From NCBI RefSeq assembly GCF_003933245.1, contig NZ_QUSX01000001.1, forward strand, positions 1,674,001 through 1,738,000: a stretch of DNA of 64,000 nucleotides, read 5' to 3'. Origin of the DNA: Maribacter algicola (GTDB lineage Bacteria; Bacteroidota; Bacteroidia; Flavobacteriales; Flavobacteriaceae). The position numbers and the translations under genes are program-made. This document shows positions 49,821 through 59,231 of this stretch, in pieces. How positions within the stretch are numbered: position 1 is the stretch's first letter; each line of letters starts with the position of its first letter. The notes below the pieces were generated by a model. That model did not search any database. It was given only the letters and a program-made list of their open reading frames with translations, and was not told the origin of the DNA.

Positions 49821-52646
49821 TTAAAATTTATACTTGAGTGTTAGTCCAATGTTCAATCCAAGGTTGAATTCTCTGATCACAATGTCACCTAGTTCAGTAC
49901 CTTCCCTTACCAAGCTGATATCTGGATTCAATAAATTTTTTGCGGATAGATTAGCCTCAAAATTGTCGCCAAATGAGTTCTTCCAGATAAAATTGAGTGT
50001 TGGAACCGCCTTTTCCACGATATTCCCCAAACTGCCAGCACCTAAAGAGAAAATTCTATCGGAAAAATAGGAATAGGCAAGAGTTGCTTTGGGTTTATAG
50101 CTACCAAATGTTGGGCTGTAATTTATATCCGTATTGATGATAAAAGGAGAAGCTCCTTCCAATTCATCAGAATCCCTGTCAAATGATGTTCCAAAGGTGT
50201 TCAAATCTCCGGCAGGAATATCTTTTAGGTCTTGTTTTGTTTTTGTGTAGGCCGTATTTAAACCTAGTGAAACTATGGCATTCTCGTCTTCATCCATGAT
50301 AAGATTTTTTCTAAGCTCAAGTTCTACACCGTAAACATCTGCCCTATCACCTGTTCTAAAGTAACGTTGCGTTCCAGTTGCATCCGCTGCAACGACCCTG
50401 TTCACGGGGTCATTTATAGTCTTTGCAAATGCCGCCAAGGAGAATATTTCTCCGCGCTCGCGGAACCACTCATATTTTAAATCAAAATTATATACGTTTG
50501 AATAGATTGCACCCGTTCCATCCAGTCCTCCTAAAAGGTCAGGATTACCGCCTACACGCTGTGTAACCGATTCGTAAACAAAAGGTGCTGCTTCCTTAAA
50601 CTCAGGGAAAGAAGCCGTTTTGCTAAATGCAAACCTCAAATTGGAATCATCGTTCAATGAATACTTAAGATTTAAACTAGGGAGGAATAAATTCTCGTAT
50701 ACTATTCTCACTCCAGGATCATCAGGTCTAATGTTGATTACATCATATTGTACTCTTTGACTAAAGGATTCAGCCCTAAAACCGGGTATGAATGTCCATT
50801 TTTCACCGGCCTTGATGGTTGCGGTAATGAAACCAGCGTGGATATCCAGATTTCCTTGATATGTGTTCTCTGGCAATCCAGGTCTGTTCACATTTCCAAT
50901 ATCATTATTGATTGGATTAAGGACCAATAGATTGTATATGCCGGTCCCATTTGGAATATTTATATTGTCTACATTAAATATGCTGTTGAAATTGTTCACA
51001 TCTGTAATTGGGTTACCATCCCTGTCTTGGATATCATAGCCGTACCTAATACTACTGAACCTTCTTTCTTTTGTCCTACCGTTATATCCAAAGTTCCAAG
51101 TTAGATTTTCAGATGTTTTATAAGTCAAATTAATGTAGCTGTTTAATTCATCGTCCTTTATATCTTGGAAAAACCGTTGGTTGTCAAAAGGAATATTTGT
51201 ATAGAAAACAGGGTTTGTGGAGGCATCCCCATCTAGAGCCAATTGATAATTTTCCAAGGTTATCCTTTTTCTATCAGGCTCATAGGAAAATACTTTGTTG
51301 TAACCAGTTCCCCAGTCAAGACTAAATTTTTCGTCGAAAATATGCTGGCCAGTTAATTGATTTACGAATATCATATCTTGATTGAACTGAACGTTCATTA
51401 CATAGAAACCTTGATCTGTATCCAATATGGCGTCCCTATTTTTCCCTTGTCCGTTCACACCATAGAATCCAACGGCATCAGTGGCACTATTGATGAAAAG
51501 ACTGTTATAATTTACCTTATGGTCATTATTAATCTTATAGGTAGTATTCAATAGTGCCGTTGTGGATGTTTTGTACGCATATTCCTCCACATTGGGAAAA
51601 TCTATTTTCAATACATTCGTGAAGTCCCTGGCCGGGCCTTCTAATAATTGATATCCGCTATCGAAACCTGCAGAGGCAAAAAAGCTCAGTCTTGATTCGT
51701 CCCCAAAATTAAATGAGTAACCTCCTTCGACCGCTCCGTTCAAATTGATGGGGTCCCATGAATTTTCCGGGTCAACACCATGAGAAAGCACAACGGCAAA
51801 AGGGTTGTTATCATACCTATTATAAAAGCCATATGCACTGGTGCCTTCACTTTTAAAGAAATCTTCTCCAAAGGCATTTGTATTCAGTCCACTTCCAAGG
51901 GATATGTCAAAATATCCATCGCCTGTATACTCTTTGGGTTTAATATTTACATTACCTGCCGCAAAATCAGAATAATAAGAGCTATTATATGCCTTACTTA
52001 CAGATACGTTTTCAATAATGCTCGATGCAAACAAATCTAGATTAATATTCTTTTTATTCACATCATTGGATGGTAGGGACAAGCCGTTCATAGTCGTATT
52101 TTGATACCGATCTCCAAGTCCACGAACATATACGTTGCTAGAACCTTGTTGCTTTGAAATACCTGAAATTTGCGCCACTGCCGCAGCGGCATCATCAATA
52201 CCCTTTAAAGTCAACGCCTCGGCACTAATGGCTTCTTGCATAATCGCCGCATTTTTTTGTTGAAGCAATAGGGCTACCTCCGAGTCCTTTCTTGATGTGG
52301 TTACTACGGTTACCTCTTCCAACGCCATACCTTCTGATGCGCTCATAGGAACATTTACCGTTGTTACCTTGCCTGCGACTACATTTACCTGTGGAACTTC
52401 TATGGTCTCGTATCCCAAATAACTAAACACAACAATATAAACCCCTGGTTCTAGGTTGTCAATCTCATAAAGTCCATCAAAATCTGAAGTAGCGCCCTTA
52501 GTAGTACCCTTAATAAGTACATTGGCAAAAGCAAGCGGTTCATCATTATATTCCTTGTCCGTTAGCTTACCAACAATGGACCCGGTGCTCTGCGCAAAGG
52601 CTCCTGCGCTAAAAATCAATAATATACTTACCAAAAATTTTTTCAT
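49821..52646 (-). CDS. large TonB-dependent receptor with carboxypeptidase-like N-terminal domain
   Basis: A 941-residue product from ATG 52646, which gives the signal peptide (LVSILLIFSAGAFAQ). Domain order: CarboxypepD_reg-like (about 20-105, GSIVGKLTDKEYNDEPLAF), plug (about 115-230, with VYVRGLGDRYQNTTMNGL), and a barrel ending LTLKYKF. The partner beta-helix lipoprotein follows at 20 bases. The divergent PhoB/PhoR-like pair suggests a phosphate or organophosphate substrate; that is inference only. It is not a classical SusC because no SusD gene follows. Confidence 0.9.
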   Translation of the reverse strand: MKKFLVSILLIFSAGAFAQSTGSIVGKLTDKEYNDEPLAFANVLIKGTTKGATSDFDGLYEIDNLEPGVYIVVFSYLGYETIEVPQVNVVAGKVTTVNVPMSASEGMALEEVTVVTTSRKDSEVALLLQQKNAAIMQEAISAEALTLKGIDDAAAAVAQISGISKQQGSSNVYVRGLGDRYQNTTMNGLSLPSNDVNKKNINLDLFASSIIENVSVSKAYNSSYYSDFAAGNVNIKPKEYTGDGYFDISLGSGLNTNAFGEDFFKSEGTSAYGFYNRYDNNPFAVVLSHGVDPENSWDPINLNGAVEGGYSFNFGDESRLSFFASAGFDSGYQLLEGPARDFTNVLKIDFPNVEEYAYKTSTTALLNTTYKINNDHKVNYNSLFINSATDAVGFYGVNGQGKNRDAILDTDQGFYVMNVQFNQDMIFVNQLTGQHIFDEKFSLDWGTGYNKVFSYEPDRKRITLENYQLALDGDASTNPVFYTNIPFDNQRFFQDIKDDELNSYINLTYKTSENLTWNFGYNGRTKERRFSSIRYGYDIQDRDGNPITDVNNFNSIFNVDNINIPNGTGIYNLLVLNPINNDIGNVNRPGLPENTYQGNLDIHAGFITATIKAGEKWTFIPGFRAESFSQRVQYDVINIRPDDPGVRIVYENLFLPSLNLKYSLNDDSNLRFAFSKTASFPEFKEAAPFVYESVTQRVGGNPDLLGGLDGTGAIYSNVYNFDLKYEWFRERGEIFSLAAFAKTINDPVNRVVAADATGTQRYFRTGDRADVYGVELELRKNLIMDEDENAIVSLGLNTAYTKTKQDLKDIPAGDLNTFGTSFDRDSDELEGASPFIINTDINYSPTFGSYKPKATLAYSYFSDRIFSLGAGSLGNIVEKAVPTLNFIWKNSFGDNFEANLSAKNLLNPDISLVREGTELGDIVIREFNLGLNIGLTLKYKF

Positions 52647-52743
52647 TGTACGTTTGATCTCTAAAATCTTGCGCAAAGAACGCTTGGGGTTGTAAAAGTC
52701 GGGTTACGGTCATGTTAAATGTGGTTTGCAAAAAGGTTACCTA

Positions 52744-52769
52744 AACGTTACTATATTAAATCAACGTTA
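52744..52769. promoter_or_regulatory. AACGTTA direct repeat in the receptor/phoB intergenic region
   Basis: AACGTTA occurs at 52744-52750 and 52763-52769, a 19-base period. Each contains the palindrome AACGTT. It lies between the receptor start and the phoB promoter, where a response regulator site would be expected. The spacing does not match the 11-base period of enterobacterial Pho boxes. Confidence 0.4.
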
Positions 52770-52776
52770 AGCGATT

Positions 52777-52805
52777 TTGTCATACGGGGATAATCTGTAC
52801 TTTTG
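52777..52805 (+). promoter_or_regulatory. complete promoter for the phoB-phoR pair
   Basis: TTG (52777-52779) and TACTTTTG (52798-52805) are separated by 18 bases, matching both the -33 and -7 elements of the Bacteroidota primary sigma factor. The leader would be about 95 bases. Confidence 0.7.
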
Positions 52806-52907
52806 ATAAATTAACACGTCCAAAAAACGATTGGGGATACTGCTAAACCATTGCATTTTAATACTTTTAGTTGCCTCTGACCATTAAAGACCAAACCATA
52901 GGATAAA

Positions 52908-53594
52908 ATGAAGAAAAAGGATATTACCATACTTTTAGTGGATGACGAACCGGATATTTTGGAAATCTTAAGTTATAATCTCTCTTCTGAAGGCTATGAA
53001 ATCATTACGGCCAAAAACGGTGCAGAGGGCGTTAGCAAAGCCAAAAAGAAGCTCCCTAATTTGATTATCCTGGATGTCATGATGCCCGAGATGGACGGTA
53101 TAGAGGCATGCGAAATCATGAGGAAGACGCCGGGATTGGAAAATACCATAATTACCTTTTTGACCGCCAGAGGCGAGGATTATTCACAGGTGGCCGGGTT
53201 TGATGCGGGAGCCGATGACTATATTACGAAACCCATAAAACCAAAGGTTTTGGTTAGCAAGGTAAATGCCTTGCTTAGAAGATTATCCAAGGAAGATGTG
53301 CCTGTAGAGGACATTACGAAGGTGGGGGACATCGTAATCAATAGGGAAGAATACAAGATCATCAATCAGGGGGAGGAAATCATACTTCCGCGAAAAGAGT
53401 TTGAACTATTGGCCCTATTGACTTCAAAGCCCAATAAAGTATTTAAGCGAGAGGTTATCTTGGATCGGGTTTGGGGCAATGAGGTGGTCGTTGGTGGAAG
53501 GACCATTGATGTCCACATCCGTAAGCTACGTGAGAAAATAGGGGAAGATCATTTTAAGACCGTTAAGGGCGTGGGGTATAAGTTTGTACTGTAA
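52908..53594 (+). CDS. OmpR/PhoB-type response regulator
   Basis: A 228-residue regulator. The receiver domain (1-120) has the acidic pair in LLVDDEPD, phospho-acceptor Asp in LIILDVMMPEMDG and the conserved Lys in YITKPIKP. The winged-helix DNA-binding domain (about 130-228) has LPRKEFELLALL, the recognition segment GGRTIDVHIRKLREKIG and the wing KTVKGVGYKF. It shares one base with the kinase gene that follows. It is PhoB-like by overall similarity, but the true signal is not proven. Confidence 0.93.
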   Translation: MKKKDITILLVDDEPDILEILSYNLSSEGYEIITAKNGAEGVSKAKKKLPNLIILDVMMPEMDGIEACEIMRKTPGLENTIITFLTARGEDYSQVAGFDAGADDYITKPIKPKVLVSKVNALLRRLSKEDVPVEDITKVGDIVINREEYKIINQGEEIILPRKEFELLALLTSKPNKVFKREVILDRVWGNEVVVGGRTIDVHIRKLREKIGEDHFKTVKGVGYKFVL

Positions 53595-54661
53595 TGGCCG
53601 TACGATCTAAAAAATCCTATAGGTTTGCCTTTCGGTCGGCATTATACATAGGAGCTATTTCTTTTTTTGTTCTTGGGGGTCTTTTGTGGTATTTCAATAT
53701 GTTTGACGGGTTGCTATTGGGCATTGCCTCCTTGCTCATTTTCACCCTTTCCTTTGTCACCCTTCAATTAAGGATCGAGCGATTCATCTACCGCCGGATC
53801 AAGAAAATTTATGACGATGTGGAATTGTTGGAATCCACTCCGCTCTCTACCAACCCGGTAACTACGGATATGCGTACCCTTACCGCCGAAATCGAAAAGT
53901 TTGCCAAGGACAAGAAGATAGAAATAGATACGCTAAAGATTAGGGAAGAGTATCGAAGGGATTTTTTGGGCAACGTTTCGCACGAGTTAAAGACTCCTTT
54001 GTTCACCGCGCAGGGTTATTTGGAAACACTTTTGGACGGGGCCATTGAGGACAAAAATATCCGAAGAAAATACATTTCCAGGGCCAATAAGGCAGTGGAG
54101 CGACTTATTTATATTGTACGTGACCTGGATTTGATCACCAAACTTGAGGTGGGCGATTTGCGATTGGAAAAGGAGGATTTCAATATTATCGAGCTCATAC
54201 AAAATGTGTTCGACCTCCTAGAAATGAAGGCTCACAAAAAGAAAATTGTCCTCACTTTTGATATGGCCTATCCAAATCCTATAATGGTATATGCCGATAA
54301 GGAAAAAATCCAACAAGTATTGACCAACCTACTTGTGAATTCCATCAAATATGGGAACGAGAACGGCACTACAGAGGTCAGTGTTGAAAATTTGGTCAAG
54401 AACAAGGTTATTGTACGGGTAACCGATAACGGGGAGGGCATCCCTGCCAATCACTTGCCCAGATTGTTCGAACGTTTTTATAGGGTCGATCCAAGTGGTA
54501 GTAGAAAGGAAGGGGGCAGTGGCCTGGGTCTATCTATCGTAAAGCACGTAATTGAGGCACACGGTGAAAAAATTTATGTGGAGAGTTCCGAGGATGTGGG
54601 CTCCGAGTTTTCCTTTACCCTGGAGAAGAGTAAGTTAGAAAATACAAAATCCAAAAAATAA
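53594..54661 (+). CDS. PhoR-type sensor histidine kinase
   Basis: A 355-residue kinase with two closely spaced transmembrane helices (about 14-34 and 38-58) and almost no periplasmic loop. This is the architecture of PhoR-type kinases that read the state of a membrane transporter rather than an outside ligand. The H-box is FLGNVSHELKTPLFTAQGYLE. N, G1 (DNGEGIP), F and G2 (GGSGLGLSIVKH) boxes are intact. There is no clear PAS domain. It pairs with the regulator upstream. Confidence 0.92.
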   Translation: MAVRSKKSYRFAFRSALYIGAISFFVLGGLLWYFNMFDGLLLGIASLLIFTLSFVTLQLRIERFIYRRIKKIYDDVELLESTPLSTNPVTTDMRTLTAEIEKFAKDKKIEIDTLKIREEYRRDFLGNVSHELKTPLFTAQGYLETLLDGAIEDKNIRRKYISRANKAVERLIYIVRDLDLITKLEVGDLRLEKEDFNIIELIQNVFDLLEMKAHKKKIVLTFDMAYPNPIMVYADKEKIQQVLTNLLVNSIKYGNENGTTEVSVENLVKNKVIVRVTDNGEGIPANHLPRLFERFYRVDPSGSRKEGGSGLGLSIVKHVIEAHGEKIYVESSEDVGSEFSFTLEKSKLENTKSKK

Positions 54662-54679
54662 GTGCCTTCTCAATTTTCT

Positions 54680-54687
54680 TAGCTTTG
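54680..54687 (+). promoter_or_regulatory. -7 element (TAGCTTTG) for trmB
   Basis: A perfect TAnnTTTG box 20 bases before the GTG start at 54707. Confidence 0.6.
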
Positions 54688-54706
54688 TGGTTTTAAAGAA
54701 CAAATT

Positions 54707-55375
54707 GTGGGCAGTAAGAACAAGCTAAAAAGATTCAAGGAAAACGAAACCTTTCCAAACGTAATCCAACCAACCCGGAAAGAAGTCACGAATGGTTTTG
54801 CATACCAGGGAAATTGGAAGGCACATTTTAAAAACGACCATCCGATTGTGTTGGAACTGGGTTGCGGAAAGGGCGAGTACACCATAGGTCTGGCCAAAAG
54901 GAACCCGCATAAGAATTTCATAGGTATCGACATCAAGGGCGCCAGATTTTGGAGGGGCGCCAAAACTGCCTTGGAGGAAGAACTGTCAAACGTAGCCTTT
55001 CTAAGAACCCAGATAGAGCTGGTGGACCTTTTGTTCGGAAAAAATGAAGTTTCTGAAATCTGGATTACTTTTCCCGACCCCCAAATCAAGTACAAACGTA
55101 CCAAACATAGAATGACCAATGCCGCTTTTTTGGAGAAATACAAACGAATTTTGGAGCCCCAAGGATTGATGCACCTTAAGACCGATAGTGAGTTTATGCA
55201 CGGCTATACATTGGGACTTTTGCATGGTTTGGGGATGGATGTCATTTACGCCAATCACGACGTCTACAAAAATGAAGGCAGCCCAAAGGATGTCTTGGAG
55301 ATACAGACATTCTACGAAAATCAGTATCTTGAGAAAGGGAAACCCATAACCTATATTCAGTTTAGGATACACTAG
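54707..55375 (+). CDS. trmB: tRNA (guanine(46)-N7)-methyltransferase
   Basis: A 222-residue methyltransferase from GTG 54707, which yields the usual flavobacterial start GSKNKLKRFKENETF. The SAM motif is IVLELGCGKGEYTIGLA (about 45-60). NFIGIDIKG follows, and the catalytic region ITFPDPQIKYKRTKHRM (about 124-139) carries the conserved Asp. It methylates G46 in the variable loop of tRNAs. The LysE-type exporter gene follows after three bases. Confidence 0.95.
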   Translation: MGSKNKLKRFKENETFPNVIQPTRKEVTNGFAYQGNWKAHFKNDHPIVLELGCGKGEYTIGLAKRNPHKNFIGIDIKGARFWRGAKTALEEELSNVAFLRTQIELVDLLFGKNEVSEIWITFPDPQIKYKRTKHRMTNAAFLEKYKRILEPQGLMHLKTDSEFMHGYTLGLLHGLGMDVIYANHDVYKNEGSPKDVLEIQTFYENQYLEKGKPITYIQFRIH

Positions 55376-55378
55376 CCC

Positions 55379-56011
55379 ATGCAACATTTGCTAATCCTTT
55401 TCTTCGCTACCTTTTCAGCGGCGTTCATGGCCACGGTACCGCCGGGTCTTTTAAATTTAAACGCCGCCAAGACCAGTGTGGAGAAAAATAAGCTTAACGG
55501 GGTTATTTTTAGTCTTGGGGTATCTACGGTCATTATGCTACAGGCAACCATAGCTGTTTTTATCTCTAAATTCTTGGATAGAAACCCCCAAGTGGTATCT
55601 ACCCTGCTGGAAGTGGCCATCGTAGTCTTCGCCTCTTTGGCCGTCTATTTTTTCATAGCTGCCAAACGAAACAAAAAAACAAAGATCAAGGCGATCAAAA
55701 TCAGTAAGCGCAATAGTTATCTAAAGGGAATGTTCCTGGCTGCGATTAATTTTTTGACGATTCCTTACTACAGCGGACTGAACATCATGTGGAATGCATC
55801 GGGTTGGATCAAGTTCATGTTTTTGGATATAGCAATCTTCGTTTTGGCGGCCGGATTGGGCACCTTTTCGGTGCTGTACCTGTATGTATTTTACTTTGAC
55901 AAACTGGAGCACAAAACGAATCGGTTTGAGAAAAATGCCAATTACATTCTTTCCTTTCTTATGATGATTTTGTTGATTATTACCGTGGTAAGGGTGCTAA
56001 ACAGGCAGTGA
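55379..56011 (+). CDS. LysE/RhtB family exporter
   Basis: A 210-residue protein with six transmembrane helices. The N-terminus has the family pattern FSAAFMATVPPGLLNLNAAKTSVEKNKLNG (about 12-40), where LysE proteins have a PGP-type turn. The family exports amino acids or similar small molecules by proton exchange. The substrate is unknown. It lies 3 bases after trmB and 1 base before the alkyltransferase-like gene. Confidence 0.88.
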   Translation: MQHLLILFFATFSAAFMATVPPGLLNLNAAKTSVEKNKLNGVIFSLGVSTVIMLQATIAVFISKFLDRNPQVVSTLLEVAIVVFASLAVYFFIAAKRNKKTKIKAIKISKRNSYLKGMFLAAINFLTIPYYSGLNIMWNASGWIKFMFLDIAIFVLAAGLGTFSVLYLYVFYFDKLEHKTNRFEKNANYILSFLMMILLIITVVRVLNRQ

Positions 56012-56012
56012 T

Positions 56013-56354
56013 ATGGCAGATAGCGGTAATTTTTTTGAAAAGGTCTATGAAGTAGCCAAACAGATACCTTATGGAAGGGTGACCTCCTATGGGGCCATTG
56101 CCAAATATTTAGGGGCTGCCCGGAGCGCCAGAATGGTAGGTTGGGCCATGAACGCCTCCCACAATAGGGATGATATTCCCGCCCATAGGGTGGTCAACAA
56201 AGCGGGACTATTAACAGGGAAACACCATTTTGAGGGTACGAACCTAATGCAGCAATTGTTGGAAAGTGAGGGAGTAAAGGTCAAGGACAACCAGATACAG
56301 AATTTGGAGCATCATTTTTGGGATCCTTGGAAGGAATTGGGCGAAACGCTTTAA
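56013..56354 (+). CDS. alkyltransferase-like protein (ATL, MGMT family)
   Basis: A 113-residue protein of the O6-alkylguanine alkyltransferase C-terminal domain, with the DNA-binding helix pattern IPYGRVTSYGAIAKYLGAARSARMVGWAM. The active site, normally PCHRV, reads PAHRVV, so the acceptor Cys is Ala. It is therefore an ATL protein, which binds O6-alkylguanine and hands it to nucleotide excision repair rather than removing the alkyl group. Its last 4 bases overlap the end of the convergent kinase gene. Confidence 0.93.
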   Translation: MADSGNFFEKVYEVAKQIPYGRVTSYGAIAKYLGAARSARMVGWAMNASHNRDDIPAHRVVNKAGLLTGKHHFEGTNLMQQLLESEGVKVKDNQIQNLEHHFWDPWKELGETL

Positions 56355-57697
56355 TCAAAAATCAAGGTAAATACCGTGTTTTCACCGGTAAGTACTTGGA
56401 TACTTCCACCGTGCAACCGCATGATTTGTTTTGAAAGGCTCAAACCAATGCCCGTTCCGGATTTTTTGGTGGTAAAAAACGGCACGAAAATGGCATCCAA
56501 TAAATCAGGGGGAATGCCGGGGCCATTATCCCGTACTTGAATGTATTTTTTATTCATTTCATTGATGCCACAGATAAACCTTACTTCCCCATTTTCTTGC
56601 CCCTCCAAGGACTGCTTGGCATTTTTTCCCAGGTTTAACAACACTTGGGAGATTTGCTTTTGGTCCACGAACAGCGCTAGGTCTCTTGGGGTGATTTCAA
56701 GGTCGATCGTGATCTTGTTTTCCGCATCCTGTTCATCCAACAACAGTTTTACACGTTCCAAAAGTTTATGGGCGGGAATCAATTCCTTATCCGGTTCCGG
56801 TACGCTTAAAAAGGTCCTATAGGATTGTACAAAACTCATGAGGTCGTTCCCTTGATCTTTAATAACTTCCAATCCTTTGGCCGTATTCTTGATTTGATCT
56901 TTGTTGAATTCGCTCGGGTCGGTAAGTAAGCTTCCTTTTTTGAAATATCGTAGGATGGACTCGGATATCGAGGTTATTGGGGTAATTGTATTCATGATTT
57001 CATGGGTGAGCACGCGGATCAACTTCACCCAGGAATCTGTTTCCTTATCGTCCAATTCCCTATGGATATCGTGCACAACGACCAACAACAATTCCTGTTC
57101 CTCAATGGTCAAGGGGGTACATTTTATACTCAAATCCCTTTTACCCCTTTCATTTCCCAATTGGAATATTTTATTTTCAAAAGGGGCCAGATTTTGAAAG
57201 AGTTGGTAAAGTTCCGTGTCCACTTGATTGAGTTGCTTTATGTGGTTCAAGGGCCTGTAATTGAGCAAATCCTGAACGGTGGGATTGGCAAAAAGAATAT
57301 GCCCCTTGGGATTGATGGTAAAAATCCCAATATCCGCCTGCCTCAAAATTTCTTGATAGTACTGCTCTTGCGCCTGTTTTTTTAAATGGATGTCCTGTAT
57401 CATGCTATTCAGCATGTTCAGGCTATGGTTTAGTTCCTCCAAGGATTTTACGCTTAATTTTTCCGGAAATCGTAGGGTGAAATCCTCATTCTTTATGGCA
57501 TCAAAAAAATAGGCAATCTTACGATTGGTCTGATTCACGTAATTGATAAGTGCTGATGTTTGTCCAATCAATATCAAAATACCAATACCACATCCTACAT
57601 AGTTTCCCTTAAAAAAGAGATAGGTCGAAACCACAACGGTCAGTACGATCAAAACAATCCTAAAGACCAGTTGGAGGTATATATTGCGGCTTACCAT
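56351..57697 (-). CDS. NtrB-like sensor histidine kinase
   Basis: A 448-residue kinase. Two transmembrane helices near residues 8-25 and 30-50 have almost no loop between them. A PAS-like domain follows (about 110-200: ILRQADIGIFTINPKGHILFANPT). The H-box is IRVLTHEIMNTITPITSI (about 240), the N-box NLGKNAKQSL, and G boxes DNGPGIP and GTGIGLSLSKQIM. It lies 2 bases after the sigma-54 activator gene and forms a two-component pair with it. Confidence 0.92.
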   Translation of the reverse strand: MVSRNIYLQLVFRIVLIVLTVVVSTYLFFKGNYVGCGIGILILIGQTSALINYVNQTNRKIAYFFDAIKNEDFTLRFPEKLSVKSLEELNHSLNMLNSMIQDIHLKKQAQEQYYQEILRQADIGIFTINPKGHILFANPTVQDLLNYRPLNHIKQLNQVDTELYQLFQNLAPFENKIFQLGNERGKRDLSIKCTPLTIEEQELLLVVVHDIHRELDDKETDSWVKLIRVLTHEIMNTITPITSISESILRYFKKGSLLTDPSEFNKDQIKNTAKGLEVIKDQGNDLMSFVQSYRTFLSVPEPDKELIPAHKLLERVKLLLDEQDAENKITIDLEITPRDLALFVDQKQISQVLLNLGKNAKQSLEGQENGEVRFICGINEMNKKYIQVRDNGPGIPPDLLDAIFVPFFTTKKSGTGIGLSLSKQIMRLHGGSIQVLTGENTVFTLIFD

Positions 57698-57699
57698 AA

Positions 57700-59064
57700 T
57701 TATTTAGAGGTTTTTTTAAGCTTATTATAAAGCGTTTGTCTAGAAATCCCCAATGCTTCCGCAGCGGCACTATAATTCCCTTCATGTTTGTTCAAGGCGT
57801 TGGTAATCATCATCAACTCCATTTCTTCCAAGGTACTGGGACCATTTTCCAAGGAAAGGATATTTTTAGATTCCAGTAAAAAATCATCGGGTTTTAACAC
57901 ATTGCCCTCGCTCAAAATAACGGCTCTTTCCATTGTATGCAACAATTCACGAACGTTTCCGGGCCAGGCATAGCCCAGTAGTTTTTCCTGCGCCTGTTGG
58001 TTGATGCGCAATCCTTGTTTCCCGTATTTGTTTATGAATTTGTTCAAATAAAAATCGGCTAGAACAAGAATGTCGTTTTCACGTTCCCTAAGGGGCGGCA
58101 CTTCCACACGAATGGTATTGATGCGGTACAATAGGTCTTCCCGGAACAGTCCATCGGCAACCATTTGATCCAAATTGCAGTTCGTGGCACAAATTAATCG
58201 GATATCAATGGGGATGTTTTTATTGGATCCCACCCTTACTATAACCCTGTTTTGAATGGCAGAAAGCAATTTGGCCTGCATTTGTAGGGAAAGATTCCCT
58301 ATTTCGTCCAGGAACAAAGTACCGCCGTTGGCCGCTTCAAACTTCCCGGCCCTATCATCCTTGGCATCTGTAAAAGAGCCCTTTACATGGCCAAAAAGCT
58401 CACTTTCAAATAAATTTTCAGAAATTGATCCCATATCCACCGAAATGAATACTTCGTTTTGCCTTGCCGATAGTTTATGAAGCTCCCTGGCTATCAACTC
58501 CTTTCCCGTTCCGTTTTCCCCAGTCACCAAAACGTTTACATCCGTTTTGGCCACTTTCTGTACTAAGGATAACATTCGGTTTAGGGCCTTGGAATTCCCA
58601 ATGATGTAGTTGGAATTTTGGTTGATGACCTGCTTTAGATTGGATTCCTTCTCCTTTAACTGAAGTACTTCCTTTTTGGTTTTTCTTAATTCGTATGCCG
58701 ATTTAACGGTTGTCAATAACCGCTCATTGTTCCAGGGTTTAAGGATAAAGTCGGAAGCACCTTCCTTTAGAGCTTCTACGGCAAGGTTTATTGCGCCGTA
58801 TGCTGTCATCATGATGACGGAAATATGGGGCGCTTTTTTTTTGATTTCCCGTAACCAGTAGAGTCCTTCGTTTCCCGTGTTTACTCCTGCGGAAAAATTC
58901 ATGTCCAATAAAATGATATCCAAAGAATTAAAACTTGGAAAGGACGTAATTTGATTGGGGTTTGAGATGGTCTGTACGCTCTTATACTCGAATTGCAATA
59001 GTATTTCCAAAGCACTTAAAACGCTCTTATTATCATCAATGACCAATATTTTTGCATCCACCAT
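57700..59064 (-). CDS. sigma-54-dependent response regulator (NtrC family)
   Basis: A 454-residue activator. The receiver (1-125) has phospho-acceptor Asp in IILLDMNF. The AAA+ domain (about 160-390) has Walker A VTGENGTGKELIA, Walker B GGTLFLDEIG, the sigma-54 contact loop reading GSFTDA in place of GAFTGA, and the arginine finger region FREDLLYRINTI. A Fis-type HTH ends it (GNYSAAAEALGISRQTLYNKL). It is divergent from a TolC-HlyD-MacB operon with repeat sites between, so that operon is its likely target. Confidence 0.94.
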   Translation of the reverse strand: MVDAKILVIDDNKSVLSALEILLQFEYKSVQTISNPNQITSFPSFNSLDIILLDMNFSAGVNTGNEGLYWLREIKKKAPHISVIMMTAYGAINLAVEALKEGASDFILKPWNNERLLTTVKSAYELRKTKKEVLQLKEKESNLKQVINQNSNYIIGNSKALNRMLSLVQKVAKTDVNVLVTGENGTGKELIARELHKLSARQNEVFISVDMGSISENLFESELFGHVKGSFTDAKDDRAGKFEAANGGTLFLDEIGNLSLQMQAKLLSAIQNRVIVRVGSNKNIPIDIRLICATNCNLDQMVADGLFREDLLYRINTIRVEVPPLRERENDILVLADFYLNKFINKYGKQGLRINQQAQEKLLGYAWPGNVRELLHTMERAVILSEGNVLKPDDFLLESKNILSLENGPSTLEEMELMMITNALNKHEGNYSAAAEALGISRQTLYNKLKKTSK

Positions 59065-59139
59065 AATGTGAATAATTTGTGGGTTGATACGGATAAAGCT
59101 ACAAATTGAGGGGATCGGTAATTAGCAAGTGTCAAAATA

Positions 59140-59186
59140 TTTTACAATATCTGTACAACTATTTTACAGTGTGTTATTGTTTTACA
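59140..59186. promoter_or_regulatory. TTTTACA repeat cluster, candidate activator binding sites
   Basis: TTTTACA occurs at 59140-59146, 59162-59168 and 59180-59186. CTGTACA lies at 59151-59157, so three units are spaced exactly 11 bases apart. Inverted TACA/TGTA pairs are formed within the cluster. It lies 90-135 bases upstream of the TolC gene, where an NtrC-type upstream site belongs. Confidence 0.5.
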
Positions 59187-59231
59187 CCAAATCAAAATTT
59201 TAATGTATTGAAAATCAATTTTTTGTATTTG

